DNA of 64,000 bases from Methylobacillus caricis (GTDB lineage Bacteria; Pseudomonadota; Gammaproteobacteria; Burkholderiales; Methylophilaceae): positions 1,178,001-1,242,000 of the forward strand of contig NZ_JAJAVD010000001.1 in NCBI RefSeq assembly GCF_020532705.1, in the 5' to 3' direction. The position numbers and the translations under genes were made by a program. Positions 38,601-48,531 of the stretch are shown piece after piece. The notes under the pieces are model-generated. The model saw only the letters and a list, made by a program, of their open reading frames with translations. It made no database searches and had not been told where the DNA came from. Numbering within the stretch: position 1 is the stretch's first letter; every line of letters begins with the position of its first letter.

Positions 38601-39174
38601 GCAGATTTTCCCGCGTATCCCGCAGGCGTGACTCTGTTTCGCGCCGTCGTTCCTTATACTTGGATATGCCTGCCGCCTCTTCCAGGAATACCCGCATTTC
38701 CTCTGGCCTGGCCTCCACGATGCGGGAGATCGTATTCTGGCCAATAATGGCATAGGCCCGGCCACCAAGACCTGTACCAAGGAATAAGTCAGCCACATCG
38801 CGGCGACGCACCGAGGTATTGTTGATGAAGTAGCTGGAACCTTTTTCCCGCTCTATGACGCGTTTGACCGATATTTCCGCATACTGTGACCATTCGCCAT
38901 TGGCACCGCCCAGGCTATTGTCAAATATCAGCTCGACACTGGCCCGTGATGCCAGCTTACGGTTGCCGGAGCCATTGAAAATCACGTCAGCCATGGATTC
39001 ACTGCGCATTTCCTTGGCACTGGACTCCCCTAGCACCCACCGTATGGACTCCATGACATTGGACTTGCCGCAGCCGTTAGGGCCCACCACGCCTACCCGC
39101 TGGCCATGTATATGCAAAGTGGTCGGATCGACAAAGGACTTAAAACCGGCAAGCTTGAGATGAGTAAGGCGCAA
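35662..39174 (-). CDS. smc: Chromosome segregation protein SMC
   Basis: 1170 aa. N-terminal ATPase half with Walker [10 protein letters not shown] (residues 33-41), long coiled coils, a hinge at about residues 500-660, a second coiled coil, and the C-terminal half with [17 protein letters not shown] and Walker [16 protein letters not shown]. It organises and separates chromosomes as an ATP-driven ring. The N-terminus [20 protein letters not shown] is typical. It diverges from queF, with only 62 bp between. Confidence 0.92.
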   Translation of the reverse strand: MRLTHLKLAGFKSFVDPTTLHIHGQRVGVVGPNGCGKSNVMESIRWVLGESSAKEMRSESMADVIFNGSGNRKLASRASVELIFDNSLGGANGEWSQYAEISVKRVIEREKGSSYFINNTSVRRRDVADLFLGTGLGGRAYAIIGQNTISRIVEARPEEMRVFLEEAAGISKYKERRRETESRLRDTRENLLRVEDIRQEMGKQITRLESQAAVTLQYHDLQNGLKLAQGQLWLLKKRDAASQWEKSQTVVGKLGTELEAQMAALRQSESHIEILRQRHGEASSALQSSQALYYEANAEMSNLEQQLRHTQEARDRLQGQLLQIDAQSHKLSSQQQEFRQKLQMLQSQQAVASNEETVAAEALQGLRQQLPGLERAFQSALHIHSAAQRALSEAEQAIRLDQAKLEHVQRNLAEHRQRLQKLEQEQRNLEAPDETRLKALEAESVAAAEIQQKAEHDLQRLRQDEQAQHEHIRKLRENLLADERSLAQAEAQVASLTKIQQSLGREQQLESWLRHAGLDNSQRLWQKLRIEPGWETAVEAVLGARLNAIVQTPGNIMQSLQSRPPAALVFAYTEAEAGVKRAASNGLLSVVDVDDPALHGLLQDCLGHVLIAVNQAEAEAMRPQLQGGQWLVTAEGDIHTRHTLSIHAENSALHGVLERQRELDALKAALPQQQAAVGRARDELHEADLSLQQLRQQQQHIQQALRNSTQSQHQRHLETQRLVQQRQHILERRKNLQAELDAMVGKQVELDEARQMQQAQLQTLQASISQLQQERQASQVKRTEAEGELSLARVALQKGEREAQEKNFNHKLIANNINEINSRLSAMEDEDKGLKLRRQEAEELLQAAQMETLKANLEHALNLKQQREAALTLARDAIAGTEEELQQHERARMQCEQSLHPLRDRVEQSRLAEQQARLYFEQCHASLAQSGVDEGVLVQGLTVNTKTGDLERKMALLSSQIEMLGPVNLAALQELESEKERKHYLDSQAADLDLAISTLEDAIRRIDKETRSRLQHTYDEANRNFAELFADLFGGGQARLEMLGDEILDTGMQVFAQPPGKKNSTIHLLSGGEKALTALALVFALFRLNPAPFCLMDEVDAPLDDSNTERFCALVKKMSDRTQFLFVSHNKITMEMAQQLIGVTMQESGVSRIVEVDIDAALQMHHEATA

Positions 39175-39236
39175 TTGGTGAAGGTCTTGGCTATAATGAC
39201 ACTTTTTTGATTAACCCGATTTATACGGTAGCCCTT

Positions 39237-39656
39237 ATGTCTAGTCAACCCAGCAAAGCTTTGGAAACATTCCCCAACCCCAACTCAGGCCGTGACTTCC
39301 ATATCCATATGGAAATCCCGGAGTTCACCTGCCTGTGTCCCAAGACCGGCCAGCCTGACTTTGCCGTGCTTTATCTGGACTACATTCCTGACCAGAAATG
39401 TGTAGAGCTCAAGAGCCTCAAGCTTTATATGTGGTCTTTCCGCGACGAAGGGTGTTTTCATGAGGCTGTGACCAACCAGATCCTTGATGACCTGGTTGCT
39501 GCTACAGAACCCAGGTTCATGCGGCTGACTGCAAAATTCTATGTACGCGGCGGTATTTTCACCAATGTTGTTGCCGAGCACCGCCAACCTGGCTGGCAGC
39601 CACTGGCACGCGTTGAACTGGTACAGTTTGACACTCAATCCAATATCCGCGGCTAA
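39237..39656 (+). CDS. queF: NADPH-dependent 7-cyano-7-deazaguanine reductase QueF
   Basis: 139 aa, type I (short) QueF. Reduces preQ0 to preQ1 in queuosine biosynthesis. [20 protein letters not shown] has the catalytic Cys and the Asp seven residues on, and [20 protein letters not shown] then HE forms the NADPH and substrate site. The open frame begins at 39207, but the family starts at the ATG at 39237. TATAAT at 39191-39196 may be its -10. No preQ1 riboswitch is evident in the short leader. Confidence 0.9.
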   Translation: MSSQPSKALETFPNPNSGRDFHIHMEIPEFTCLCPKTGQPDFAVLYLDYIPDQKCVELKSLKLYMWSFRDEGCFHEAVTNQILDDLVAATEPRFMRLTAKFYVRGGIFTNVVAEHRQPGWQPLARVELVQFDTQSNIRG

Positions 39657-39682
39657 TGCCCTTCAGAATGAAAGTCTCCTAG

Positions 39683-41704
39683 ATGGCATATGCCAAGCAA
39701 GCAAGCCCTGCAGTCAAGTTACGTACATACACCTGGAACTTCGCACATCATTTTGGCCCTTATGCTCCACTAGTGGTCATGACGTTGGCTGCATTGGTGA
39801 TATTCACCCTCTCCCGTGCCGGGTTGGTGCTGTGGCAGCTTGAGCGAGTCACTGCAGTTGCCAGCTGGCATGAGGTGCTGCTGGGGGGATTGCGTGTAGA
39901 TACCATACAGATTGGCCTGATGTGGTTACCAGCTGTATTGCTGGCACCCTTGTTTGCTTTTGGGCGGGGCTGGAAAGCCTGGAGGAAATTGACTTTCGCC
40001 TGGGTGGTTCTGTGCATTAGTGCAGCTATCCTGCTTGAGTTGTCCACACCAGGCTTTATTGCAGAGTATGATTCCAGGCCCAACCGGTTGTTCGTCGAGT
40101 ATCTCAAGTATCCGCATGAAGTAGTCTCCATGCTATGGGGTGGCTTCAAGATTCACCTGTTTGCCGGTATCGTGGGTACCACGCTGGCGACTCTTGCCAT
40201 GGCTTGGTTCATGCAGCCATGGTTAAATCCGGGACTGGGGGAGGAAGTGCGCTGGTCCAGACTCAAACTGTGGCTGAGCTGGCCACTGATTTTCCTGCTG
40301 ACTGGCCTCGTTATCCGCGGCACCATCAGCCATCGTCCAGCCAATCCTGCCATGTTTGCCCGCACCACAGACTCCATGGTCAACAGCCTGGCGCTGAATT
40401 CACCTTGGTCATTGATTCATGCCATATACAGCCTCAAGCATGAAAACACCTCAAGCGAAATTTACGGCACCATGCCTGATGATGAGATTTTCCGGCTGGT
40501 AAAAGAGACACGCCAGCGTTTTGATGCTGGCTTCAATCCAGTCGCGTCTGAAAAGCAACCTACCCTGTCCCGCCTGATACCCAGCCGCAAGCGTGAGCGC
40601 CCGCTCAACCTTGTGATCATCCTGGAGGAAAGCCTGGGAGCCACTTTTGTCGAGTCTCTTGGGGGGGTGCCCGTCACGCCTGAGCTTGAAAAGTTGAAAG
40701 AACAAGGCTGGTGGTTTGAACAGATGTATGCCACAGGTACCCGTTCGGTACGGGGCATAGAAGCAGTAGTGACAGGATTCCAGCCGACCCCTGCACAAAG
40801 TGTGGTCAAGCTTTCCCTTTCCCAGCGCAATTTTTTCACCATTGCATCGCTGCTTGAGGCAAAAGGTTATAGCACGGAATTCATCTACGGCGGGGAGTCA
40901 CATTTTGATAACATGGTGGGATTTTTCATGGGTAACGGCTTCCAGCGCGAGCAGGACGAGGACAGCTATGTGAATCCTGTGTTCGTTGGCAGCTGGGGCG
41001 TATCTGATGAAGACTTGTTCAACAAGGCGCACGAGGAAATCAGCGCCAGTCACGCTAGCGGCAGGCCATTCTTCACCCTGGTGTTTACTTCATCCAATCA
41101 CGCACCTTTCGAATTTCCTGATGGCCGCATTGCGTTATACGATCCCGTCAAGGCTACGGATAACAATGCAGTCAAATATGCCGACTACGCCCTGGGCCAG
41201 TTCTTCAAAAAAGCCCAGCAAAGTGAGTACTGGAAGGATACCCTGTTCATTGTGGTCGCGGATCATGATATCCGTGTGCATGGGCACGACATGGTGCCAC
41301 TTGAGCATTTCCACATTCCGGCGTTAATCCTGGGAGCCGATTTAGAGCCAAGGAAAATACAGACTGTAGCCAGCCAGATCGACCTGCCGGTAACAGCGCT
41401 TTCCCTCATGGGGATAGAGGCCGACCATCCAATGACAGGCAGAGATCTCAGCCGTGATGGCAGTGATGCTGCTGGGCGCGCAATGATGCAGTTCGAGCAG
41501 AATTTTGCCTGGATGGAAAGCGATAAAGTAGTAGTATTGCGTCCAGAAAAAGCACCGGCCCATGGTATATGGGATATAAAAAACAAGAAATTTATTGGCA
41601 CACCCACAGGGGAGCAGGATTTGGAAACTCGTGCCCTTGCCAACTCCCTGCTTCCGGCACTACTTTACAGGGAACAACGCTACCACCTGCCAAAAGCAGA
41701 ATAA
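39683..41704 (+). CDS. LTA-synthase-family membrane sulfatase-like phosphotransferase
   Basis: 673 aa. About five N-terminal membrane helices, then a large periplasmic alkaline-phosphatase/sulfatase-fold domain starting near residue 305. LNLVIILEESLGATFVESLG carries the metal-binding Glu, ATGTRSVRGIEAVVTGFQPT the nucleophile loop, and VADHDIRVHGHDMVPLEHFH the metal-binding Asp and His. In Gram-negative bacteria such enzymes transfer phosphoglycerol or phosphoethanolamine to surface glycans. It is 12 bp before the kinase-like fusion gene, suggesting joint work on a cell-surface polymer. Confidence 0.82.
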   Translation: MAYAKQASPAVKLRTYTWNFAHHFGPYAPLVVMTLAALVIFTLSRAGLVLWQLERVTAVASWHEVLLGGLRVDTIQIGLMWLPAVLLAPLFAFGRGWKAWRKLTFAWVVLCISAAILLELSTPGFIAEYDSRPNRLFVEYLKYPHEVVSMLWGGFKIHLFAGIVGTTLATLAMAWFMQPWLNPGLGEEVRWSRLKLWLSWPLIFLLTGLVIRGTISHRPANPAMFARTTDSMVNSLALNSPWSLIHAIYSLKHENTSSEIYGTMPDDEIFRLVKETRQRFDAGFNPVASEKQPTLSRLIPSRKRERPLNLVIILEESLGATFVESLGGVPVTPELEKLKEQGWWFEQMYATGTRSVRGIEAVVTGFQPTPAQSVVKLSLSQRNFFTIASLLEAKGYSTEFIYGGESHFDNMVGFFMGNGFQREQDEDSYVNPVFVGSWGVSDEDLFNKAHEEISASHASGRPFFTLVFTSSNHAPFEFPDGRIALYDPVKATDNNAVKYADYALGQFFKKAQQSEYWKDTLFIVVADHDIRVHGHDMVPLEHFHIPALILGADLEPRKIQTVASQIDLPVTALSLMGIEADHPMTGRDLSRDGSDAAGRAMMQFEQNFAWMESDKVVVLRPEKAPAHGIWDIKNKKFIGTPTGEQDLETRALANSLLPALLYREQRYHLPKAE

Positions 41705-41716
41705 GCAAGCTTGATT

Positions 41717-43990
41717 ATGGATACAGTAAATAAACTTGAGACCCCTGTCACCAGTGGCGGGCCAAAAATGAGAGTTCCTCAGCCTTCCATGCTCACATGG
41801 GAAATCATACGCAAAGGCTTGGGTTATATCCTGCAAGGAAAAATGATCCTGGCCGATAGCCATGTGCCCGCAAGTGGACATGATGTGCCTGTGGATTTTG
41901 CTGGCGTTGGCGTTGCTACATCAGGAAATCCACAAGTGGATGATTATGTCATTGCCAGACTGAAGGAGTTGGGTATACAGCAGGTCAGGCTGGACTTTAG
42001 CTACTCCGATATCAACAGCGATGCTTCACGCCTGCTGGAAAAACTGCTCAGCGACGGGTTTTCCGTCATGCTTCACCTGGTACAGCCCTTTGAGGCCGCC
42101 ATGGAGATGGAGAATCCTTCCGCACAACAAGTCTGGAGCATGTTCCTTCAGCAAGTACTGGAGCAGTTCGGCAGCCGCGTCAGCCTGATTGAAATCGGCT
42201 CTACTATTAACCGTAAGCGCTGGGCCGGCTATACCACGCCAGGCTTTCTCAAAACCTGGGAATTGGCCCATAAGGAAATCAAGCGTCGCAACATCAAGCT
42301 GGCAGGCCCCAACATCAGCGACTTTGAACCACTCTACAACATCGGGCTGCTGGATATACTCCGCACGCGCGGGCAACTGCCAGACGTGCATACCAACAAC
42401 CTGTTTTGTGAACGTTCTACCGAGCCCGAGCGTTATGACCACCGCATTCTCAAATACAGGCAGGCGACAGCGCTCAAGTTCAACCTGGTGAAAAAGGCAC
42501 GCCTGCTAAAAAAAATCACTTCAGACCACCAGGTGGCGGAAATAATGTCTCCGTCCGCATTCTGGACCTTGCCCCGCATACTGCGCCTCCTGCCCGATGG
42601 CGAACAGAAGCAGGCAGATTACCTGGCTCGCTACATGATCCTCTGTGCGGCCTCAGGAGCGCTAAGCAAGGCGTTCTGGGGACCCTTGATCTGCCACAGG
42701 GAAGGATTGATTGATGACGGCAGCGGCACATACCCTGCACTTGAACGCATTACCCATTACGCCAATGTGACCGGCAATATCGAACAGTTCCGCCCACGTC
42801 CCAGCTTCCATGCCATGAAAACCTTTGCTGACATGATTCCCGGACGCCATTATCTGGGGCCGTTGCGTACCAGCCATGGGCTTGAAATTCATGCCTTCAG
42901 TTCTAAAGATACCCTGCTGCATGCGATCTGGATGACTAATGGCAAAGGCGCCGTATTGGCTGACCACTATTCATTAGACGACCTAAAAGATGCCAGATAC
43001 GTTGACAGGGACGGCAATCAGTCTGCAGCTATCATTGCACTGGCCAGCGAGTCACCAATCTACTTGCAATGGCCTATCTCCAGGAGCGTGACCTTGAAGC
43101 AAGAAAAAAGCCTCTTCGGCAACCTCTCCATCCAGCGGCATACTGATGAAAAATCGCATCATGCCTTTAATGAAAATGGGTGGAGCGGCATTTATATTGC
43201 GAGCGATGAAACAGAAGCATCTTTACTGCGCCAGGGACTTAATCCATCCCTGATTGGCAAACCGCCCAAAGAGGCACTGCTCCGTAATGCGCGTAACGCC
43301 ATCTGGACTATTCCTGACCCGCGAAATCCAGAGCGCAAGCTCGTGATCAAACAGCCGGTCAAGATGCATATCCATAAAAAACTGTTTGATCAGTTCAAGC
43401 TGTCCAAGGCCAAGCGTAGCTGGAATGGTACCAATCAGCTGTTACGGAGAGGCGTTGAGGCAGCAGCTCCCATCGCCTTTTTTGAAAAGCGGGGGGACCG
43501 CTCTTTGCTGCAGAATTTCTATATTTGTGAATTCGTCAAAACAGACTTTTCCATCCGCGACATTTTTGCAGCTTTTAATGAGGGCAAGCAGGAGTACCAG
43601 GGAGTCACTCCTTCCCAGATATTCCCCCAGCTCACCCGTTACTTGCTGAACATGCATGACAAAGGCGTATTTTTCAGGGATCTGTCAGGCGGCAATATTC
43701 TGGTGACCAGGCTTGAGAATGACCAGCTGGCATTCTCATTGATAGACACCAATCGCGCGCATTTCTTCAACCACGCTACAAGCCTCTCCAAACGCTTGTC
43801 AGACCTTACGCGGGTCTGCATCAAGCTGCCATGGGAAAAGCGGGAGCAATTGGTGGGAATGTATCTAGAAGGGCTCAACCAGAAGTTCACCTTCAAACAC
43901 AGGCTGCCTTTCCACCTATATGACCTTAAAGTGGGATTGAAAAAAAAGTTTGGAAGAAAAGCAATCCGCCGCCTCTTCAAGAACAAATAG
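41717..43990 (+). CDS. Glycoside-hydrolase-like / LPS-kinase-like fusion protein
   Basis: 757 aa from the ATG at 41717. Residues about 45-470 look like a TIM-barrel glycosidase-type domain (VDDYVIARLKELGIQQVRLD, VSLIEIGSTINRKRWAG, GPNISDFEP), resembling family 39-like barrels. Residues about 520-757 look like the Kdo/WaaP-type lipopolysaccharide kinase fold: KLVIKQPVKMHIHKK (ATP lysine), SWNGTNQLLRRGVEAAAPIA, MHDKGVFFRDLSGGNILV (catalytic H/R-D loop with N) and FSLIDTNRAHF (metal-binding D). No signal peptide or membrane helix, so it is probably cytoplasmic or peripheral. Whether the barrel is catalytic is unknown. Confidence 0.7.
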   Translation: MDTVNKLETPVTSGGPKMRVPQPSMLTWEIIRKGLGYILQGKMILADSHVPASGHDVPVDFAGVGVATSGNPQVDDYVIARLKELGIQQVRLDFSYSDINSDASRLLEKLLSDGFSVMLHLVQPFEAAMEMENPSAQQVWSMFLQQVLEQFGSRVSLIEIGSTINRKRWAGYTTPGFLKTWELAHKEIKRRNIKLAGPNISDFEPLYNIGLLDILRTRGQLPDVHTNNLFCERSTEPERYDHRILKYRQATALKFNLVKKARLLKKITSDHQVAEIMSPSAFWTLPRILRLLPDGEQKQADYLARYMILCAASGALSKAFWGPLICHREGLIDDGSGTYPALERITHYANVTGNIEQFRPRPSFHAMKTFADMIPGRHYLGPLRTSHGLEIHAFSSKDTLLHAIWMTNGKGAVLADHYSLDDLKDARYVDRDGNQSAAIIALASESPIYLQWPISRSVTLKQEKSLFGNLSIQRHTDEKSHHAFNENGWSGIYIASDETEASLLRQGLNPSLIGKPPKEALLRNARNAIWTIPDPRNPERKLVIKQPVKMHIHKKLFDQFKLSKAKRSWNGTNQLLRRGVEAAAPIAFFEKRGDRSLLQNFYICEFVKTDFSIRDIFAAFNEGKQEYQGVTPSQIFPQLTRYLLNMHDKGVFFRDLSGGNILVTRLENDQLAFSLIDTNRAHFFNHATSLSKRLSDLTRVCIKLPWEKREQLVGMYLEGLNQKFTFKHRLPFHLYDLKVGLKKKFGRKAIRRLFKNK

Positions 43991-44021
43991 CGATTTATTC
44001 AAATAAATTCGCCCTCAGTCA

Positions 44022-44050
44022 TTGACAGGCCATGCCGCCATCATTAATAT
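44022..44050 (+). promoter_or_regulatory. Sigma-70 promoter of tRNA operon
   Basis: TTGACA (44022-44027) and TAATAT (44045-44050) are 17 bp apart. The expected start is near 44057, just before tRNA-Ala. Confidence 0.75.
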
Positions 44051-44064
44051 AGCGGCTCTTTTTC

Positions 44065-44140
<76 letters not shown>

Positions 44141-44145
44141 AAAAA

Positions 44146-44174
44146 GGGTGTCCGGTTGATATAACCGGACACCC
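44146..44174 (+). other. 12-bp hairpin between tRNAs
   Basis: GGGTGTCCGGTT and AACCGGACACCC pair perfectly around a 5-nt loop between tRNA-Ala and tRNA-Glu, with no U run after it. It may be a processing signal or a fold that keeps the tRNAs apart. Confidence 0.6.
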
Positions 44175-44182
44175 GACGATCA

Positions 44183-44258
44183 GTCCCCATCGTCTAGAGG
44201 CCTAGGACATCGCCCTTTCACGGCGGTAACCGGGGTTCGAATCCCCGTGGGGACGCCA
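44183..44258 (+). tRNA. tRNA-Glu (UUC)
   Basis: 76 nt with encoded CCA. Acceptor stem GTCCCCA with TGGGGAC, anticodon arm CGCCC-TTTCA-CGGCG (anticodon TTC) and T arm CCGGGGTTCGAATCCCCG. Confidence 0.95.
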
Positions 44259-44627
44259 CATTATCCCCGATGCTTTTCCATCAAATTCGCATCGGGGAAT
44301 TCCTATTGCGGAATTCAGTCCATACCCCATATCAATAATCACCAAGCACACTTGTCTTTATCTATGTGGCTACCAAACTCAACTGTCTACGGGTAGCTTC
44401 TGAGCAATCTCAAGCTGGATGATGGTGTATCAATGGGATTGAGAGAGAAATTGAAGCAGGCGTTCTCCTCATTGGGAAAAGCCCGCAAATGACGATTGTC
44501 TCCATGTGCCTTCTGCACGGCCAAGCATTCATGTTGGGCAAAATAACGTAATTACGTCCGCAGTCCAGAAAAGTTGGAGCAATGGCTAATCCCCCATAAA
44601 AGCGCACGCTCCTGCAGCGCTCGCAAT
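44259..44627. other. Gap after tRNAs with one stem-loop
   Basis: CCCCGATGC (44265-44273) and GCATCGGGG (44289-44297) form a 9-bp stem 7 bp after tRNA-Glu and probably end that transcript. From 44300 to 44627 I see only a 65-codon - strand frame at 44410-44607 without homology or a ribosome-binding site, which I do not call. Confidence 0.5.
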
Positions 44628-45806
44628 CTACCGAGAAACAGAGATGCCCAAACGGATCTGCATATCCCGTTCCCGATTGTAATCAAGCAGGGTTTCACCA
44701 TACCCTGAAAATATCTGCAGGTGTGCAAAAGTCCCCATGCGAGAAAGAATCCGGTCGCTCAATGGATAAGAAATATCCAGCTGCCCGGTTGCGTAGCCGC
44801 CTGTGCCTTGTCTATACAATCCATTAACCATCAACCCATCCTCGCGGCCGTACCGTACCTGCCAGTCGACGTAGCCACGATACCTCTGAATATCTCGGTT
44901 ATCCTCTTTGTCCAGGTAGCCATATATCTTGGGGAAAAGTGTCAGGCGCTTGCCATTTGCCAAATCGAGGTACCAGCTAGGCCTTATATAAGCGACATTC
45001 ATTGACCTAGAATCCAGCCCGCCCTGCCCGTTTGACTCATGCTCCAATCCCACGCGCCATTCATCAGGAAATACGCCACGCGCGCTTCCCGCCCATCGAT
45101 AAAACACACTGGGCCTGTAGCTTGTATCACGGAATGGGCTAGAATCTCCCCCGATATCCCATAAGGTCGTTTGCGTGTAGGCAAAATACAGGTTACTCAG
45201 AAAAGGGGCAAACTGGGCCACTGAGCCTTGTGGCTCAAATGGGCGATATTTGAAGCTGATCTGGAAGCGTGCATCGGCCCCATGCTCATCACTTGACCCA
45301 ACCAGGAAGTAAGTGGGCTCATTAGGAGATACTGCGGGCTCATCTTCCGGTTTTGCGATCAGCACTTGGGGAGCCGCAACATTAGTGCTGGCCCCAGCCT
45401 CGGCAGGTTCCTGCGTCACAGCTGCTATTGGTCCTGTATCATCATCATTGCTGGATAGGAGCAACACGCGGTTTGAAGCCTGTCCCACAAGCTCAGCACG
45501 TATCACCCCGATGAAATCCTGCTGAGGCACGCCACTATAGATACGCCGTTGGCTATTTTCAGCAGCATCTTCCAAAGTCACCGCTATCACTTCAGAAGTT
45601 GCAGCTCCCGATAACTTGAGTTGTAACGTGGACGGCCAGCTGGCCATATCCTGCGGCTTAATAACCTGCAGCGAAAGTGTTTGCCCAACATTGACAGATT
45701 CTCGCTGCGGCACGATCAACCATGATTCATCCGCCATCGCACTCAAGGACACTGCCAGGCCAAGGAGGCCCAATAGGCCATGGCTAATACACTGAGCTAA
45801 GCGCAT
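44628..45806 (-). CDS. pldA: Outer-membrane phospholipase A (OMPLA)
   Basis: 392 aa with a signal peptide ending about SAMA (residue 25). A variable N-terminal region of about 150 residues precedes the barrel; it is longer than in E. coli PldA. The catalytic His and Ser are in LEHESNGQGG (about residues 256 and 258), with the supporting Asn in DSRSMNVAYIRP. FQISFKYRP opens the barrel and the chain ends QIRLGISVSR. It hydrolyses outer-membrane phospholipids, usually activated by membrane damage and Ca2+-dependent dimerisation. Confidence 0.88.
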   Translation of the reverse strand: MRLAQCISHGLLGLLGLAVSLSAMADESWLIVPQRESVNVGQTLSLQVIKPQDMASWPSTLQLKLSGAATSEVIAVTLEDAAENSQRRIYSGVPQQDFIGVIRAELVGQASNRVLLLSSNDDDTGPIAAVTQEPAEAGASTNVAAPQVLIAKPEDEPAVSPNEPTYFLVGSSDEHGADARFQISFKYRPFEPQGSVAQFAPFLSNLYFAYTQTTLWDIGGDSSPFRDTSYRPSVFYRWAGSARGVFPDEWRVGLEHESNGQGGLDSRSMNVAYIRPSWYLDLANGKRLTLFPKIYGYLDKEDNRDIQRYRGYVDWQVRYGREDGLMVNGLYRQGTGGYATGQLDISYPLSDRILSRMGTFAHLQIFSGYGETLLDYNRERDMQIRLGISVSR

Positions 45807-45916
45807 TCAAAATTCCTATCCTCAACAAGTTTTCCTACTATAGTAAGCAACGCAGGAAATGAAATAGCCAGGGAGCAATAGACTGGTATTACATTCAATG
45901 CCTGATCATCTCAGCT

Positions 45917-46438
45917 CTAGGCTTTAATCGCAACGATACGTTGCAACACGGCAGGATCTGGAGCTGATTGCAACATACCCTCCTCATAAGCCATTACTCG
46001 GAATACAGGCTGAAAAACATGCAGCAACTCATTGGGCGCTAATAAAAAATCCGGATTGCTTGGCCTGCCGAAGGCTTCATGCCCCTGCATAAAAGTCTCA
46101 TAAATCAACACGCCGCCAGAAGCCAGGCTATGGTTTAACAAAGGCAGCAAGGGGCGATACAGGTAGCGACACACCACGATGGCGTCAAATCTTGAATCGG
46201 CATATGACCATTCACCATTTTCCAGATCCACATGCCGGATAGCGATATTGGCAACTTCCCGCATACCATACAGGGCAGATTCATCCTTGTCCGCAGCCTC
46301 GACCTGAAAGCCTTGGCTGGCAAGCCAGCGTGCATTTCTGCCTGTTCCTGACGCAAGGTCCAGCACACTGCCTTCAGGCCTAATATGGGCGCTATGCCTC
46401 ATTACCCAGCTTGAAGGTTGGGGGCTATGTATTTTCAT
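45917..46438 (-). CDS. SAM-dependent methyltransferase (class I)
   Basis: 173 aa. VLDLASGTGRNARWLASQGF is the SAM-binding glycine loop, VEAADKDESAL the acidic residue after strand 2, and FDAIVVCRYLYRPLLPLL the strand-4 region. It resembles TehB-like small methyltransferases. The substrate is unknown. It overlaps the acyltransferase gene start by 4 bp, hinting at co-translation. Confidence 0.78.
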   Translation of the reverse strand: MKIHSPQPSSWVMRHSAHIRPEGSVLDLASGTGRNARWLASQGFQVEAADKDESALYGMREVANIAIRHVDLENGEWSYADSRFDAIVVCRYLYRPLLPLLNHSLASGGVLIYETFMQGHEAFGRPSNPDFLLAPNELLHVFQPVFRVMAYEEGMLQSAPDPAVLQRIVAIKA

Positions 46439-48417
46439 GGTGGATTAAGCTGGAGCTGGTAAGAAGGGATGCCATTGTCGATCAGTTGATAAGCCCCGTG
46501 CAAGCTTAAATGGCTGTCATCAAAATACAAAGCCTTGCCCTCCAACACTGCTGGACAATCTCCGGCCTTGCAGAGAATATCCACCGGCTTGATCGCATGC
46601 ATATTTTCACCATAGGGCAGGCTATCAAGCTGCTTAATGATATAGGAATTTCGTTCGAGATAATATTGTGCACTGCTCATCCTTTCCATGTTGAGGCGGG
46701 GTTTGCTATGAAAAATAGTCAGCGGCGTCAGGGCCTTGGTGATATCCAATGGCAATTCGGGGATAGGGTAAAGGATATAGACCGTTTTTCCGGCCTTAAG
46801 TAAGCGATGGATTATCTCACGATAGCTTTTCCAGTAAATCTGTCTCAACTCTTCCGCTGACCTGTCAGCATACAATCCACCGAATTTGTTGACAGGACTT
46901 TCATCAGTAGTTGCGGGGTAATGATTGCCAAGCTCGCCAAACAAGAAACGCGTATAGCTAAACCCTATCAACACGTGACTGATCTCATGTTCATTTTCCA
47001 GATACTGCAGAGATTCATTAATCCACTCTGTACAACCGGGTTGCCGGGCCTCAAATTGCAACGCAGGAGGACAACCGCTGAAACTCAAATGCAGCACGCC
47101 CTGCCCGCTTGGCTTGAGTCTGTCGGCTAGCGCATAAGCCAGTTCTACCGTATGGCTGTCCCCAAAGCTTGCCCATCGCACCTGCCTGCCAAAATAACGG
47201 CAGCTCTGCTGCGGCTTGAGAAAATCTTTACCTCCAGTATGGCATTCCTCACGTTTGGGGCTGGATTCCACGCTCTGAGCCAGTTCATGATGATCGAAAC
47301 GCTGCGGAAGTCCCTTGAATATTATTCCTGATATTCCCATTAGTAGAATCAGGGCAATTGAAAAAGATGAAAGCCGGAAAATGCGTTTCCTATCAAACCT
47401 GGACTTGCTCCTGAATGGCTGCTCCACCAAGTAATAGCTTGAGATGGCCAGGAGTGAGCTCATGGCAATAGCCACCCAGAACATGCCAGTACCAGGCTCG
47501 CCCAGGCTTTTCATGCGTAAAAAGGCAAACAGTGGCTGATGCCAGAGATAGAGCGAATAGGATATCAAGCCAATACCCACCATCAGCTTAGAAGAGAGCA
47601 ACCTTCCAACCACCGTCTGTTCGTTGCTGCATGCAATCACCAGGCATGTGCCCATCACTGGCAGCAGGGCATAAACACCGGGAAATGGCGTATGTTCATC
47701 CAGGGAAAAAATGGCCAGCATGATCAGCAGCAATCCTGACGCGCTACCCACTTCCCTGCTCCATCGCGGCAATGGGGTATCGGATACCCTGGAGAATGCA
47801 AGCAATGAGCCGGCAAACAGCTCCCATGCCCGGCTGAAAATCAGGTAAAAATTGGCATCCCGAGCCTGTTGGCTGAGCAGGTATTCAGAACATGCCAATG
47901 ATAATAGGGACAAGAAAATTATCAGTAATGCCAGTCTCGATCGACCGACAAACCAGAGCATGGAAACCAGTAAGGGGAAAAACACGTAGTACTGCTCTTC
48001 CACTGCCAGGCTCCAGGTATGCAGCAGAGGCTTCTCATCGGAGGCGGTAGAGAAATAGCCGCTGGTCAGGTAGAAGAATATATTGGAGCAGAAACTTGCT
48101 ACGGAAACCAGGCTTTGTGCATAAGTTTGCAGCAGGGAGGACGGCATCACGATATAAGCCGCAATGCTGGTGGCAATCAGCACCACGGTCAGTGCAGGAA
48201 GTATCCGCCTTGCGCGCCGCTCATAGAAATTGACGATGGAGAAGCGTCCTGCTTCCAGTTCTTCAAGGATGATACTGGTGATCAGGTAGCCGCTGATCAC
48301 AAAAAAGATATCCACCCCGACGTAGCCGCCGCTGAACCCCAGCAGGCCGGCATGGAACAGCAACACCGCCACCACGGCCACGGCTCTCAGCCCATCTACC
48401 TCGCGCCTGTATCTCAA
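46435..48417 (-). CDS. OafA-type surface glycan acyltransferase
   Basis: 660 aa. An N-terminal acyltransferase-3 membrane domain (about ten helices; MRYRREVDGLRAVAVVAVLL, FFVISGYLITSIIL, HTWSLAVEEQYYVFFPLL) is joined to a periplasmic SGNH hydrolase-like domain from about residue 410 (ASFGDSHTVELAYAL, and the D-x-x-H block in YFDDSHLSLHGAY). Such proteins transfer acetyl groups to LPS O-antigen or other surface polysaccharide. The catalytic H-x-D-like RREVDG segment is present. Confidence 0.88.
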   Translation of the reverse strand: MRYRREVDGLRAVAVVAVLLFHAGLLGFSGGYVGVDIFFVISGYLITSIILEELEAGRFSIVNFYERRARRILPALTVVLIATSIAAYIVMPSSLLQTYAQSLVSVASFCSNIFFYLTSGYFSTASDEKPLLHTWSLAVEEQYYVFFPLLVSMLWFVGRSRLALLIIFLSLLSLACSEYLLSQQARDANFYLIFSRAWELFAGSLLAFSRVSDTPLPRWSREVGSASGLLLIMLAIFSLDEHTPFPGVYALLPVMGTCLVIACSNEQTVVGRLLSSKLMVGIGLISYSLYLWHQPLFAFLRMKSLGEPGTGMFWVAIAMSSLLAISSYYLVEQPFRSKSRFDRKRIFRLSSFSIALILLMGISGIIFKGLPQRFDHHELAQSVESSPKREECHTGGKDFLKPQQSCRYFGRQVRWASFGDSHTVELAYALADRLKPSGQGVLHLSFSGCPPALQFEARQPGCTEWINESLQYLENEHEISHVLIGFSYTRFLFGELGNHYPATTDESPVNKFGGLYADRSAEELRQIYWKSYREIIHRLLKAGKTVYILYPIPELPLDITKALTPLTIFHSKPRLNMERMSSAQYYLERNSYIIKQLDSLPYGENMHAIKPVDILCKAGDCPAVLEGKALYFDDSHLSLHGAYQLIDNGIPSYQLQLNPP

Positions 48418-48531
48418 CCCAGCCCCTTCAGTTAATCCTGATTGATAGGCAAACCATTGCTGAGATAGTTCTCAGGCAGGCATTCCGGCTATCACATCAG
48501 ATTAAAAAACAGGCGGGAAAAGATGCTGACG

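Noticed and set aside
39175-39236. preQ1 riboswitch before queF
   Set aside because: The 62-bp gap is too short and has no C-rich hairpin plus A-rich tail; only a TATAAT is evident.
44410-44607. 65-codon - strand frame after the tRNAs
   Set aside because: No ribosome-binding site, no recognisable motif, and an irregular composition.
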